Below are positions 45,743 through 57,870 of a stretch of DNA of 64,000 bases, in pieces; the first letter of the stretch is position 1; each line of letters begins with the position of its first letter. This stretch comes from Pelecanus crispus (lineage: Eukaryota; Chordata; Aves; Pelecaniformes; Pelecanidae). The position numbers and the translations under genes are program-made. The DNA lies in contig NC_134652.1 of the NCBI RefSeq assembly GCF_030463565.1, forward strand, positions 7,467,897 through 7,531,896, in the 5' to 3' direction. The notes under the pieces were generated by a model. It had not been told where the DNA came from. It saw only the letters and a list, made by a program, of their open reading frames with translations, and did not search any database.

Positions 45743-46362
45743 TGTCCTGGTTTCAGCTGGGATAGAGTTAATTTTCTTCCTAGTAGCAGGCATAGTGCTG
45801 TGTTTTGGATTTAGTATGAGAATAACGTTGATAACACACTGATATTTTAGTTGTTGCTAAGTAGTGCTTACACCAGTCAAGGACTTTCCAGCTTCCCATG
45901 CTCTACTGACTGAGAAGGCTGGAGGTGCACAAGAAGCTGGGAGGGGGCACAGCCAGGCCAGCTGACCTAAACTGCCCAAAGGGCTATTCCATACCATACG
46001 GCATCACACCCAGTATAGAAACTGGGGGGAGTTGGCTGGGGGGCAGAGATCACTGCTCAGGGATGGGCTGGGTGTCGGTCAGTGGATGGTGAGCAATTGC
46101 ATTGTGCATCACTTATTTTGCATATTCTTTTATCATCCTTCTGCCTCTTCTTCTTCTTCTTCTTCTTCTTCTTCTTCTTCTTCTTCTTCTTCTTCTTCTT
46201 CTTCTTCTTCTTCTTCTTCTTCTTCTTCTTCCTCCTCTTCTTCTTTTCTCTTCCTTTGCTGTCCTATTAAACTGTCTTTATCTCAACCCATGGGTTTTCC
46301 TTTTTTTTTTCCGATTCTCTCCCCCATCCCACCGGGGGTGGGGGAAGTGTGTGGGTGTGTGT
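45743..46362 (+). mobile_element. Solo LTR of an avian endogenous retrovirus
   Basis: Begins TGTCCTGGTTTCAGCTGGGA, a start I recognise from a widespread avian ERV LTR family. It contains a TATA-like CAGTATAGAAACTGG near 46011 and the segment GAGCAATTGCATTGTGCATC (46091-46110). The poly(A)-type ATTAAA lies at 46266-46271, followed by the pyrimidine-rich CCGATTCTCTCCCCCATCCC. No gag, pol or env and no second LTR are present, so it is a solo LTR. The 3' end is shorter than the form I remember and stops near GTGTGACA; the terminal CCACGACA-like end appears lost. I see no clean target-site duplication. Confidence 0.8.
46148..46230 (+). repeat. (TTC)n microsatellite, about 27 units, inside the LTR
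   Basis: An uninterrupted TTC run of about 83 bp followed by an imperfect CCTCCTC/TTCTTTTC tail. It lies where other copies of this LTR, as I recall, carry a shorter T-rich or TTA-type tract. The serine and leucine homopolymer frames across it are not genes. Confidence 0.97.
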
Positions 46363-47599
46363 GACAGAGGGATGGCCAGGGAGTTTCACCGAAGCCCCCG
46401 CTGCTTTGCCAGGCTGCTCCCAGGCTCTCTGAAGGGTGGAGGGCACCTGAGGCTTACCTTCTCCCCCTTGGAGCATCCAAGCTGCCCTCTGCTCCACAGC
46501 TCTCACTGCTGGGGTTCTCTTGTGCCAACAAAGAGCATGTCCCTCCTCTTCCTCCCCTGCAGCAGCCAGGACAGCCTGCAGCTTCTCCACCTCTACCTGG
46601 CTTGCCCTGTCCTCTCCCATTACCTTCCCAGGGTGGCGTGCAGAAGGCTTTGGCCATCAGAGTGAGCAGGGGCACCCTCAGTACTGCCGGGAGAAGCAGG
46701 CTGGCTGCCCCCGGGCTCCCCTTGCAAGGGGGAAAGCAAAGGATCTTGAAATGAGTCCAGTGTATTAATAAGCTAGGCTGCCCCACATAGCAGGAACGAA
46801 AGTGGGACAGTCAGCACACTGCTAATTTTACACAGGCCCAGGGGGATTTTTTTTTTCCAGGGAGGGTGTTATCATTATTTTGTGTCCTAAAGGGCCTAAA
46901 ATTAGTGCTTGTCAGAAGCAAGCCACTGTTGGAGGCTTCATCCCAGGCAGCCCAGGCCGGGGAGAGCTGGGTCTCATGCACATGCCCTGTCCCAGGAACT
47001 CCTCATCCTGGCAAAAAAGGGGACAGAAACAGAGGTGCAGAGAGACACTGGCTGCAAGTCCCTGTCTGCAGCCCCCATCCCTGTGTGCCTGTGCTTCTCC
47101 CAGTCTGGCAGCCAGGGAGGTCCACTCCCCTCCCATCCCCGGGGACATCCACGCTGCAGCAGGGCTCGGCTGTTTCTTTGCTTTCCCTGAACCGTCTGTG
47201 GCTGCCGAGTGGGAGTTGTGGCCAGTGTTAAATGAGGGATGTGCTTTTGAGCGTGAAGGCTTTCAGTCATTTAATTACAGAGAACATTTGCAGCTTCTCT
47301 TTAAATCCCAGCGCTGCCTCTCTGCACCCTCTTCCACAGGCAAACTCGGATGCCATCCAGGAGGGGAACGGGAGACCCATCGGTGGATCACCAGCTCTGC
47401 CAGGACTCTTGGCTCACCCACTGCACTGCTGGGCAACAGCCAGGGAAGCCCCAGGGTGCTCAGCACCCTGCGCGCACAGCCACGGGCAGGTCTGGGATTC
47501 GAGTCCCAGTCCCCACCTGCAGTTATGTTACCCCCAATACCTGCATTGAAGGGTCCCATCCTGCAAGGGGCCGAGCATGCTAAGCCAAGCAACACAGTA
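46363..47599. other. GC-rich intergenic segment
   Basis: No gene recognised. Overlapping frames on both strands (up to 249 codons at 46880-47629) have no known domain, and the sequence has the C/T/G-rich look of ordinary avian GC-rich intergenic DNA. Confidence 0.45.
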
Positions 47600-48020
47600 T
47601 TTAGTCAATGGGTTTGTTCATGTGCTTAAAGTTAAACACTTTGTTAAGTGCTTTTGCTTAATTAGGCCAGACTGTGCTGTTCCTTGTGGGATTGAGCATA
47701 AAGTGAGGCACACTAGATGAGAACTAATATTTTCAAGCAAAAAGCGAAAAATGAAGCACTTAGCCCCCAGTTCTGCAAATAATTAAGCACATGGGTAATT
47801 ACTGATTTCATTCCATTCATCAGTTTTGTTGATTTCGGTAGGGCCATGCCATGCTGGTAGTTACTCGAGTGTGTAAGAACATGCAAGGTCGGGCCCCCAG
47901 GTTAAAAGATCGCAGAGACTGGGGAAATAGAAATTTGTAGAGTGTCTAGCACATAGGGTCTGCGATGCCTGTCATGCGTCCCTGGGTAGTACGGCAGGAA
48001 TAATAATGCCATATTTAAGT
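47600..48020. repeat. Cluster of ancient amniote repeats
   Basis: TTCATGTGCTTAAAGTTAAA, CTTTGTTAAGTGCTTTTGCT, CCCAGTTCTGCAAATAATTA followed by AGCACATGGGTAATTAC, and the opposite end GTGTAAGAACATGCAAGGTC. These resemble a palindromic repeat of turtles, crocodilians and birds (motifs TTAAGCACATG and GCAGGATCGGGCC). The piece TGTAGAGTGTCTAGCACATA (47936-47955) resembles another old SINE-like repeat. Family names are uncertain. Confidence 0.4.
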
Positions 48021-51000
48021 ACTACTGATTTTTAAAGATGCTGAGCACTGGCCTTCCCCACAGAAATGTGGCTTGGGCTTTCTGTGTCAAGCAAGCTTCA
48101 TCGTTAATGGTGCAAAAGAAACAGTATATGATATCTGGACAAGGAAACCTGTAGCCTCGTGCCCACCTGGGCTATTCTTTTCCTAAATGTGAATGTTAAA
48201 ATACTGTCTTTACTACTGCAGCCCCTAATCCAAAAGGAACAAAGTGAAATCCGGGCTGCAGTAGGTTTTGTCTCAACAAGTCAGCGAGAAAGACTTTTGC
48301 CGCTATTCTTTTGTCTGTTTGCTTTTCCCTGGGTATGTTTCGGTTTATTTTGCTTTTTTCTTAATTCCTTTTAAAAACAGACGCAGACCTTATCTGCTAG
48401 GAAAGACTTAATTCTTGATCTCTTTGACAGTGATGTTTACAGAACTCATGATTTAGAAAAAAACGAGGAGGGAGGAAAGAATAGGAGGGAACTGAACTAA
48501 GCTGACCCAGGAGAGCCTCCTGCCACTCCATGAAGCAGCTGTTAATGATGCCTTTGATAATGTGCCATGCTGAAGGGACCGTTACATGATTTCTTTTCTG
48601 TATCCAGACGGCCGTGTTTTTAAGCTGATTGTGTGTGCCCTCAGGGGGGTTACTATACCATGTTTTCAAACAGAGCCACCATGAAGCACCTTGTGTCGCA
48701 AACAAGGCTCATTAGCATAGCTCAGCAATTAAACCCCTCTCGGTCTGCTGTCCTGAGATAAAAACTCCCAATTTATGGCCCGGTTGACTTTCGCTGGAGA
48801 TGAATTGGCTGACAGCTTGGAGTGGTGACGTTTTGTCTCATGAGTACAGCTGTTCGCAAGGGTGATCTTTCAGAATGTGACTTTTCCACAGACTAACCAA
48901 GGGTATTAGCACTAACTAATTACAGGGAGAAGCCAGGGGCGATGGTTTTCTAAGAGTGGGAACATCACAGGCCCCAAACAGCTGGGTAGTGCTAGTGCTT
49001 TTCTCTCTTCGAAAACAACAGCCCCACTGGAGGAGAGCTCCCCATCTGGCAAGCTGTTCTAATTCGTATAATAAATGCAAATGATATTTATCTTATTTAT
49101 TTTTTACTAGACTTCAATGAAGTTTAGAGGGGACTGGATGCATGTGGCAAGATGTGCGCCTTCTCTTCAGAGCGAACACGTTGTAGCATTTGATTAGTGA
49201 TACTGTATTACAGGAGCTGTCTCCACGTTAGTTTGTTTTCAATTTTATGAACATTGTTTTTAGGGAAGAAGTTTTCTCCTGTTTACTTCTCAGTCCAGTG
49301 ACTTTTTGCTGTTTGATTTTGGTTCTTTTGGGTTGAGTTTATATAGGAAGACTTTTAATAGTTTTAGGTATTGGTGTTGCTGATTGAAAGCTGTTGATCT
49401 TCGTATAATATTATGCTTGCTGCTCTTAAACATGAAGAATAAAGTGGCTCGAATTCCAAAGCAATTTTAACCCAGGGATTCTCCATGTAAATCAGGAGAT
49501 AGAGTATGCTCTCCAGGATCCAGCAGAGAGGGAAACACAAAGGAAGAGTTAGTGGTGAAGCAGTGGAAAATGAGTCACTCCAGGAGCTCAGGGAGGAAAA
49601 GGGCACCTGTCAGGGTCAGGTCCTGGCTCAGGTGGGAATTCAGATTGCACAGAAGCAAGCTCCCAGGGCCCTCCTGTTTAGACAAATACAGTAGCAAATT
49701 TGAGCTGTAGGCTTGTCATCAACAACTACTTTATAACAGCTGTGGATCCATGCAAACTGCTTACATCCAGTATTGTCAAAAGTGCAAGAAATTGTGCCTT
49801 ACATTAATAGACACAGTGGGATTGCCACAGGAGTGAACTAGGTGACTGTGTAGGTGTTTGGGTACAAATGAGCTTGGAAGTATGTCCCTCAGCTTGTTCC
49901 AGGAGTTTGTGGTTGGGATTTGGGGCTCTTAAAATGTTAAATACAAGCCTTCGCCACCTGACACCCCTTGGGAAGGGAAAGGGTGAGGTGGGATTGTGTG
50001 TATAATACCTATATGTATGTATATATGAAGCTGGGTGTGGTAAAGGAAGAGATGAGTACAGAGTTGAGGACGTGAAGGAGCATTGTGCTAGCCTTCTGCA
50101 GCCTCTGGGGTGGCACCACCTGGAGACCTCCTCTGCATCATGTCAGTCTAGTTGCATCAGAACTCAACTGCTTGCTCCATAAAAGGCATTTCTGCATCTG
50201 TGATGGTGTTTTCCATCTCTGTTGGCATGCTCTCTGTGTAGCTAGGGGTGTTAAGAGTCAGACTCAAAACTCAGCGCTCTGTTTTTTGGAAAAGGTCAAG
50301 GATCCAGCAATAACAGGCTGAAAATCTGGTAGGTGAGCATAGCGGGAGGTCATCAGATACTCAGCTGGTCAGTGTGCACGGGTACAGACGCAGTACATGG
50401 AGGGTGTGCTCTTTGCAGGACAGGGGCTTAGGGCCAAGAAGCTGCCTCTTGCTGACTTCTGTCCATCTTGGAGAATGAACTCTTTTGTGCAGTGAATATC
50501 TGTATAAGCCTTTTTTTCCTTATTAAAAAAACTTTTCAGTGAGCATGTGGATCCCCATAGAGCTAGTTTAAGCCCATTAACAATAGACTCGCTTTTCTTA
50601 ATTACCCTTTGCAGAATCATCCTAGGATTCCCAGGCGTCCTTGGGCCACAGGTTGACAACTATCTATATGTTGAAGGACAAGGTGTCTGATGATGGTGGT
50701 TAGGAATATAGAGCACAGTTTCTGAATTAAGGGGAACCTACTGTTGGTTGTTATGTGATAATCCCTCTCATTTACCCCAGCTTGTAACTCTTTAGGAAAC
50801 GCTGTGTTCTGAGTGAGAGCCAATAATGCATCCACAGACCAGGTGGCCACAAGCACAGTTTAGCTCTGTGTTTGCTGCAGATGACATTGGTTTTGAGCCT
50901 GGGCCAAGCAGTGAGCCAACCTGAGGTACCTAATGGTGAGGAATGAGAACATGAGACTGATCTCTGTTTGTTGCCAAACAAATGGCAGCAGGAGGCCTGG

Positions 51001-54000
51001 TGTGTCTGAGGCTGTAAGATCAGTTTGTGTTGACTCTTCTGGAGCCAACATAAATGCTGGTTAATCTGTGTATGGCTACTTTGAAATGTCACTGCTTTCT
51101 TGGCAGCGGTGACTCAAAGATTTCTTTGGATGAATAGTGGTGGGGAGGGAATAAGCTGTGTACGCTGATGGTTAACTGCATGGTGTATCTCTTCCCAAGC
51201 ATGTAGGATGTACAAAATTCTTTCTCTTTCCATAGCTTGCTGCTCCCTGCCACAGATGCTGGTAAGTGTCTGAGGAACTGTTAGCTCCATGTTCATGCAC
51301 GTGTTGGGTGTATCCATATGAAGCAGGGACGTGGTCAGTGTGAACACCAAGGACCAGGGCTGCCAGGTCCACTACAGCATCTCCCTTTGCTGCTGTGCAG
51401 ACACAGACACTGGATTTTTTTCTTTTCTTAGAAATAGGTTTTTTTCCTATAGTATGTTTGTGCTGGACAGGACTTGCAAAGAGCATTGTAGTTTGCCCAT
51501 CCAGGAACAGGGAAATCCTGGTGAAATGAAGAGGAAAAAAGATGGAAAATGAGAGGAGAGGCTGGTCTCTTTTTTGTGATTATGGTACTGAAGGATTGAG
51601 CAATCCTTAGGATTATTAAACCATTCCTGTGATTAGCAGTGCTGTTTCTTATGGCTTCTTAGTGATTTATTTGTGCTATCTAGGGGGAGGCATTTGCTGA
51701 TGCTAAAGCTGTTTTTAGTGAATCTCTGAGAAAGAAGTAAATTTATAATGCTAAGTATGCACACAAGCCTACAGAGAGCCCAGACTTCCTGAAGGATTTC
51801 TCAGGGTCGAAGTGAGGAGCCATCACAACCATTCATCCGCACAGTTACGTAGGGGAGTGTGACCTTTGCACGAGCTCACTGAGGAGCAATGTTTGGCTCC
51901 AGAGAGGTCTCTTCGGGGTATTCCCACAGGTCATGTTTGTGGGAGCCTGGTCTCACAGGGAAGTGCTCCTGACTCAAGCTTTGGCTGACTTGTGGGCTGA
52001 CTGGTTTTTCAGATCTGTGTCACATGGTATTTGGTGGTGGCCATGCTTCACATTCTTAGCTGCTGCTTTAGTGACTAATGAAATCGCTGTCCGCAGCCCT
52101 GCTTTGTAGCTTCCACGGGAGGCTGTTATTAGTAGTGCAGTTCTGGTGTGTGTTTGCTGTGCTACCAGCACGGGATCAGCTGAACAGACACCACTCATGG
52201 AAACCATTATACGTGCAGGAAATGAGACCATTCATGCTGTGCAAGTGCCCTGGAGTCATGACCAGGACTACAGGCTGAGGCAGGCCCCCCTCTTAGTGTT
52301 GCCTTAGCACCTTAGTGTTGAGCCTCTCAGTGCTGTGAGACAGGAAAGTGCTGCCGTTCTCTTGGGGAAGAATTGAGGAACAGGACTCAGACCCAGATAT
52401 AAAAGCAGATTTAAGTGGGTGGGATTGAGGTGCTGAGGTCCTCAAAGGTCTCTCCTGCAGCAAGGAAGAGGTGGGAGCTCAGGAGTTGTAGGCAAGTGTG
52501 TGGGCTGATAGCTCTCTGGGGGCCAGGAGCTGTGGGGATTCCCCAGGTGAGCAGGGCAGGATCCATCCCACCGTCCCCAGCCAGGGACCAGGGCAGGCTG
52601 GGGGACAGGGCAGCCAGGGGCCACTCCCCAACGCGGGGACAGGGATGGGCTGAGGCCAGGCTGGGATGTCAGCCAGTGGGTCGGGATCAGGATCAGACCT
52701 GTTTGACCCTAAGCCCCAGCAGCCAAACCTCCAGGAGAGGGGAGGATGCTGTCATGGCCCTTACAGTGTCCTACTCACCGTACTACTTCTAATGGATCCT
52801 TAACTTCTCTGCAAACACCTCCAGCAAGGATTTCTTTCTCAAAGAATTTGCAAAATACAAAAGAAGCAAGGAAAATCTCAGTGCTTGTTTTGCTGAGGAA
52901 AAGATGGGTAACCTCTAATTGGTTGGGGGAAGGATATTTGTCATTCCAAGGTGAGGAGGAGACTGGTGTATTTCCACAGGGAATCCAGGTAGTGTATGTA
53001 GATATTGTTACTTTTTGCTGCAGAGTAGGTATTGCCTGGCAGAAACATTTCAGAAATTAACAAAAAGCAAAATGGAGGCTAGCAAAGCAAGTGGTCTCAG
53101 CAAACTCTGTCAAATGTACATTTTTCTTCATTATTTTCTCACTGAGGCGTGATGATGTCTGATGGAGCATTATGGATGGGGATAAGTAAGAAAGTGTTAG
53201 CAAAGCCTGAAAACAGCTAGCTACTACGCTGGCTAATGAGGCAAAAAAGAAATTCTGGCTGTAGTGTCAGTGAAGTCCAATGACAGAGAATTTGGCTTAA
53301 GCTGGAATGAGGGAGTGGAGCTTGCAGAAAGGCCCCTACTAGGTCGGACATATAAAACCTTTCACTCTACAGCTTCTCCCCATCTTCTTATCTAGAAAGT
53401 GAACATCCACATGGGCATACAACTCTCATCCACCACATGGATGGCATGCACATTCAGCTGTGGTGAAGGGGACCGCTATAATTTGTTGTGGTTTTGATCC
53501 CAGGATCTTTCTAGACTTCAGAAGATGAGGAAGACTAGGAATCAGCCTCTTATTGCACAGCTGCTAAGAGCTGGAGACAGGCTAGTCAACCCACACACCA
53601 GATAGAAATACCTAATTTTTCACTCAAACCAGTTTTGTGAAGAGATGTCTTGACCTTTTTAGTGTAATTGTGAAATCACAAAATGCTAAATGAAGGCTAA
53701 GGTACTCTGCCCCTGTGGCAGTAGTTTCTTAATTGCTTTTTGGACAGATATGGTCAAATTTTCTTTTGAGTGTCCCAGATATCACTGTTGGAGGATGATT
53801 CCCTGGGGCAGGACATGCACCATAGCATACCAAAGTTTTGGCCCTGCAGCCCCAGGGAGTGAGGATTACATCTGCTGCTCTGCTGCAGACTGCAGCATAG
53901 CTTGGATCTTACAGTGTGAGCTTCAAAGCGGCCCAGTCTGGTTGCACTCAGCATAGGTTGCAAAACTGCCTGGAGATGTGTACAATTTGAAAGCTGTCCC

Positions 54001-57000
54001 AGTTCTTCTCCAGTGTCTCAGAAGTCACATCAGTCCCCAGGGTGTTGACTCTCTGGCTGGTTTAAAACAAGATGGGACAGAGATGCAGCTATGCTTGGTG
54101 GGCTGTGAGGTTGCAGTGCCTGGTCAGGAGCTGGTCGCAGGTGCAGTAAAACAGAGTTTGTTGATCTCTCTGATGGTTTTGCTTACTGAAAACAGAGAGA
54201 GAGATTCCTGTGTGACTATTATCACGTACTGATGAGCTGAGCATTTAATGTTGGTCATTTGTGGATGAGAGGTAAACAAGCACTCTATTCACCATTGGCC
54301 GTATCAGGTAAAACATAGGAATAAATAAATAGTTTGGATCTGGCACTGCTGAGTTGCCAGGTCTCCTTGTTGGCCATTGCTGTGGCACTGCAGGGAGAGG
54401 GCTGTGCTGCCAGCCTGGCATTCTTCCAGGTAACCAAATTAATCTGCTAAATAGGACAGAGTGGCTTGCGCAGACTCAGTCATAAGCTGGACAAAGTCTT
54501 ACTGGAGTTTAGCGTGTGTGAGCAACCCAAGCCTCCTCCCTGCAGCTCTCACGCTCGGTGATTTTGGAATTCCACACCAGAATGTGGCTACAGAGGTAAA
54601 CACCAGCTGGGTATCACGTGAAAGCGAGGGAGCTTAGTGCAACTTGACAGCCCTGGATACAACCAGCAGTCTTGAATTTCATATTCCTTTAGAATTTGGA
54701 GATCAAAGAGCTGTGATTTGGAAACAGCTAGCAGCCTGTCACGGTGTGTTAGGAGTGAACAACAACCCTGTGTCCAGGTGAAAACGGCTTTTGTGTGATT
54801 TGGTATGTGGTTTTAGGATGGGAATCCCCAAATGCCCAAGGATTAGGCACACAATACACAAGTCCTTTGTGAGCTTGACTAAGTGCTCTGCTGCCTGGTG
54901 GAATTTGCCACCCTGGGTTACATTCCCTGAAACAGAGAATGACGAGAGAGGCGCGAGTGGGGCTCAGGTGGGGACAGATGGCCAAGGGGGTGCTGAGTTG
55001 CAGCTGGCACCTCTATCCCAGAGGCAGGTGCTTAGTTTGGAATCACATCTCTTTTGAGCTTACAGCTGTGAGCTGTCTGGTGGAGCTGGGAAAGGCAGGG
55101 CTGGCCTGAGACCATTACGAGAAGAAGAGGAGGAAGAGGCACATAGCTGCTATTGAGTCGCCAGGAACACAGCAGCCATCTTAGGGCGATCCTCCACCTG
55201 GGCTCACACTTCCGTGCGGGTGGACTGGGTTTCAGATGAAGATGAATATGCAACTGTTGTACACATCTATGCAAGGTTTTCTTTCCTAAAATCTCTCCAG
55301 GTTTCTTTTCCATGTGTTTATGCAGTCTCTTTTTGAACCCATGGTACACTCTCAGTGTTCATGGGATTGTAAGTGGTGACAGCGTGCTGAAGTCTTTTAG
55401 AGGCGCTAGCCTTGAATGCCAGACTTTATGTGAGGTTTCTGTGCTTAAGTTACCTCTGACAGGATGCGCAAAAGTGCTTAGTACAAAGTCTGAGCTCTGC
55501 TTTTATTAGATCTGCAGGTGCTGATATGGCCATTTAACAGGAGTAAAAATAACTTAAGCAAAAGATGTCCTTTTATTAAGCCATCACTATATCTTAGGTA
55601 AAGTGTTCTTATTCTATAAATAGATATCTCTTTGCCCTAAGAACAGCCTGGCATTTTATTAACATTCTCTCTTTACTAGCACCTACCACCTATTCTGTAG
55701 TGCTAAACTGGGAAAAGCTCTTAACTTTTATGCCCTATCTCAGGCCTTTTGCTGTCAAGTGCCTGTAAGAGCATTCCATTTGGTATAAGGTCCAGTTATG
55801 ACTTTTTTTAATGGACACTTTTTGATTTTGTTTTGACTTTTTCTATCCCATTGACTTGCATTGCTACAGAAAATAACAGCTGAGTTAAAATATTTGGCTT
55901 CTCCTGCTTCCTTTCTCTTTGGGATGAGGTTATGATGACCTCGCCTACCTAAATCAATAATCTGCACCCAAATGTAATAAAGATCTAGCAGGGCCTGTAA
56001 AATAGCATGCAGCCCAGATGGAAAGGGAGGTCCTAATGTCCAATCCACTCATTAGCTATTTATCAACCATTAATGATGAGAATAGGAGTGGTGTGTGGGG
56101 AAAAGGACACAAAAGCAAGACAGCAGAGAACCTTCCCAAATACAAGGAGGAGACAAAGACATGTGTGCACAGGTTACAGCATGACCCTGGCTGGGGAGAG
56201 AGAGGTATCTAAAAAGTGGAATTTCCATGGGAGTTTACTTGCAGAATCACAGATTTTTATACACAAACCCTGTGTGTCTTCAAGCTACCATTAGAGAGAA
56301 CATAATGAAGAGCTGAAATACATTTAGCTTCTCATCAGCTGACCCTGCATCCCTTTACAGATGTGAAAGCACTAAACCAAAAATCAGTATTTCCTGAAAC
56401 TGAATATTTTATCCCCCCTTTTTTCAGTAAAAGAGAAATTGCCTCTGTGATCATGGACCCATCACTTGATCTGTGGCAGAGTTAGGAAAAATCTGCAATT
56501 TCCCAGTTCTTTGCTTTTATCCGAAGACTCTTCTTTCAGCTGAAGGAGTGAACACATGAACTGGCCATCAAAGTTTTTTTTCACCAAATTGCTGGAGCAC
56601 AGAATTAGGCAGGCAGCTAGTGCAAGGAGAGAAATATAAGTTTTCATCACTGTTTATTGAACAGAAACTGGCTCTGTGACAAAACGGGTCTATTCAATAC
56701 TGTCAACAACATGTTATTTTGTATTTGAAAACTGAAGCCACTCTTTTTTAATTTTGTTTTTCTTTTAGCTTTAAATAAAAACAGTTAGTGTTTCAGTGAT
56801 TAAACATTTTTATACAAGTTTGAAGATTTCATGCTTTTTTGGGGAGAGGTGTTAATATTTGTTGGAGATGGGAAATACTTTTTCAAAAGCTGGAGCAGTA
56901 GAACAAAAAGTAATTCAGCATCTCTGGAGTTTGTGGTATGCATAAATACAATAATGTTCCATGAAACAATATTTCAGATTCCAGCAATGCAGAACATCAT

Positions 57001-57589
57001 AGCAATTCCAAAGAAAACAGGAAATAGAAGTAATTAGTCAGACAGGAGGAAGAATCCCAAACATTACTAGGATACCAAATGCTTTGCAAAACAGTAGCCA
57101 AAACCCTGCCTTTAAATCTTTGAATATTCTTTGAATCTTGCTCTGCAGGTGGAAAGTCAAAGTCAGTTCCAGTAAATTTATATTCTCTTTAATGAATGCT
57201 GACTTTAAATTTATCTATCAAATAGTTGCAATCAATTTTTTCCCCTTCTGTAAAAGGAACTATTCCATGCTCCACATACCTCATCTAGATACCCCGCACT
57301 GAAGGGAGCACAGCTACAGCCAGGGGCTCTTTTGCAAGGTGGGTGTGGGAGGTCAAGTCCCTTTCCCTCTTTAACAGCATCTCCTGCGGCTGCAGCTCTG
57401 CTGCGTGCGGAGGGGAAGGCTGTCAGCAGTGCTGCTTGCAGGGCTGGCCCTTGCTGTGAATGGAGGCAGCTGTGCGGCATTTTTCAAGATGGACTGAGGA
57501 ATCCACTGCATCCTTTGCCAGTTTGCTCTTACTATTTAAAATTGGAACTGGATTTTCTATTTGAAGTTGTCCGGCTTTAGCTTCCAGCC
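48021..57589. other. Gene-poor intergenic region
   Basis: No gene recognised. Open frames are short and on both strands. The block 48700-49260 is free of recognisable repeats and holds several homeobox, E-box and octamer-like words; see findings. The rest shows ordinary avian intergenic composition with small A or T runs. Confidence 0.5.
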
Positions 57590-57870
57590 ATGGGTTCTTG
57601 TTAAGCCTTTCTCTGCTAGATTAAAGAGCCCTTTATGACTGGTATTTTCTCTCCATGGAGGTGCTTAATACCCTGTAATCAAGTCACACTTGGTCTTCTC
57701 TTTGATAAGCTAAACAAATCCTGCCCATCAAATTTCTCACTGGGAGCAGTTCCTCCTCCCCAGCCTTTAAATCATTTTGGTGGCAGTTTTCTTCATACTC
57801 TCAAATTTTTCAATTTCTTCTAGGACAGTACAGATCCCTGAGTTGTGCATGGTCTTTTTGCATTAATCCC
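57590..57870 (-). repeat. Old CR1 LINE fragment, antisense
   Basis: TCTCTGCTAGATTAAAGAGC followed by CCTTTATGACTGG, GGAGGTGCTTAATACCCTGT followed by AATCAAGTCACACTTGGTCT, TCTCTTTGATAAGCTAAACA, then TCATTTTGGTGGCAGTTTTC. This is the reverse complement of an old CR1 type in the right order. It explains the frame at 57635-57823. Confidence 0.7.

Noticed and set aside
46032-46665. Ser-, Phe- and Leu-homopolymer frames
   Set aside because: They translate the (TTC)n microsatellite within the solo LTR.
46880-47629. 249-codon + strand frame
   Set aside because: GC-rich with overlapping frames on both strands and no recognisable domain or splice pattern; the composition looks like intergenic DNA.
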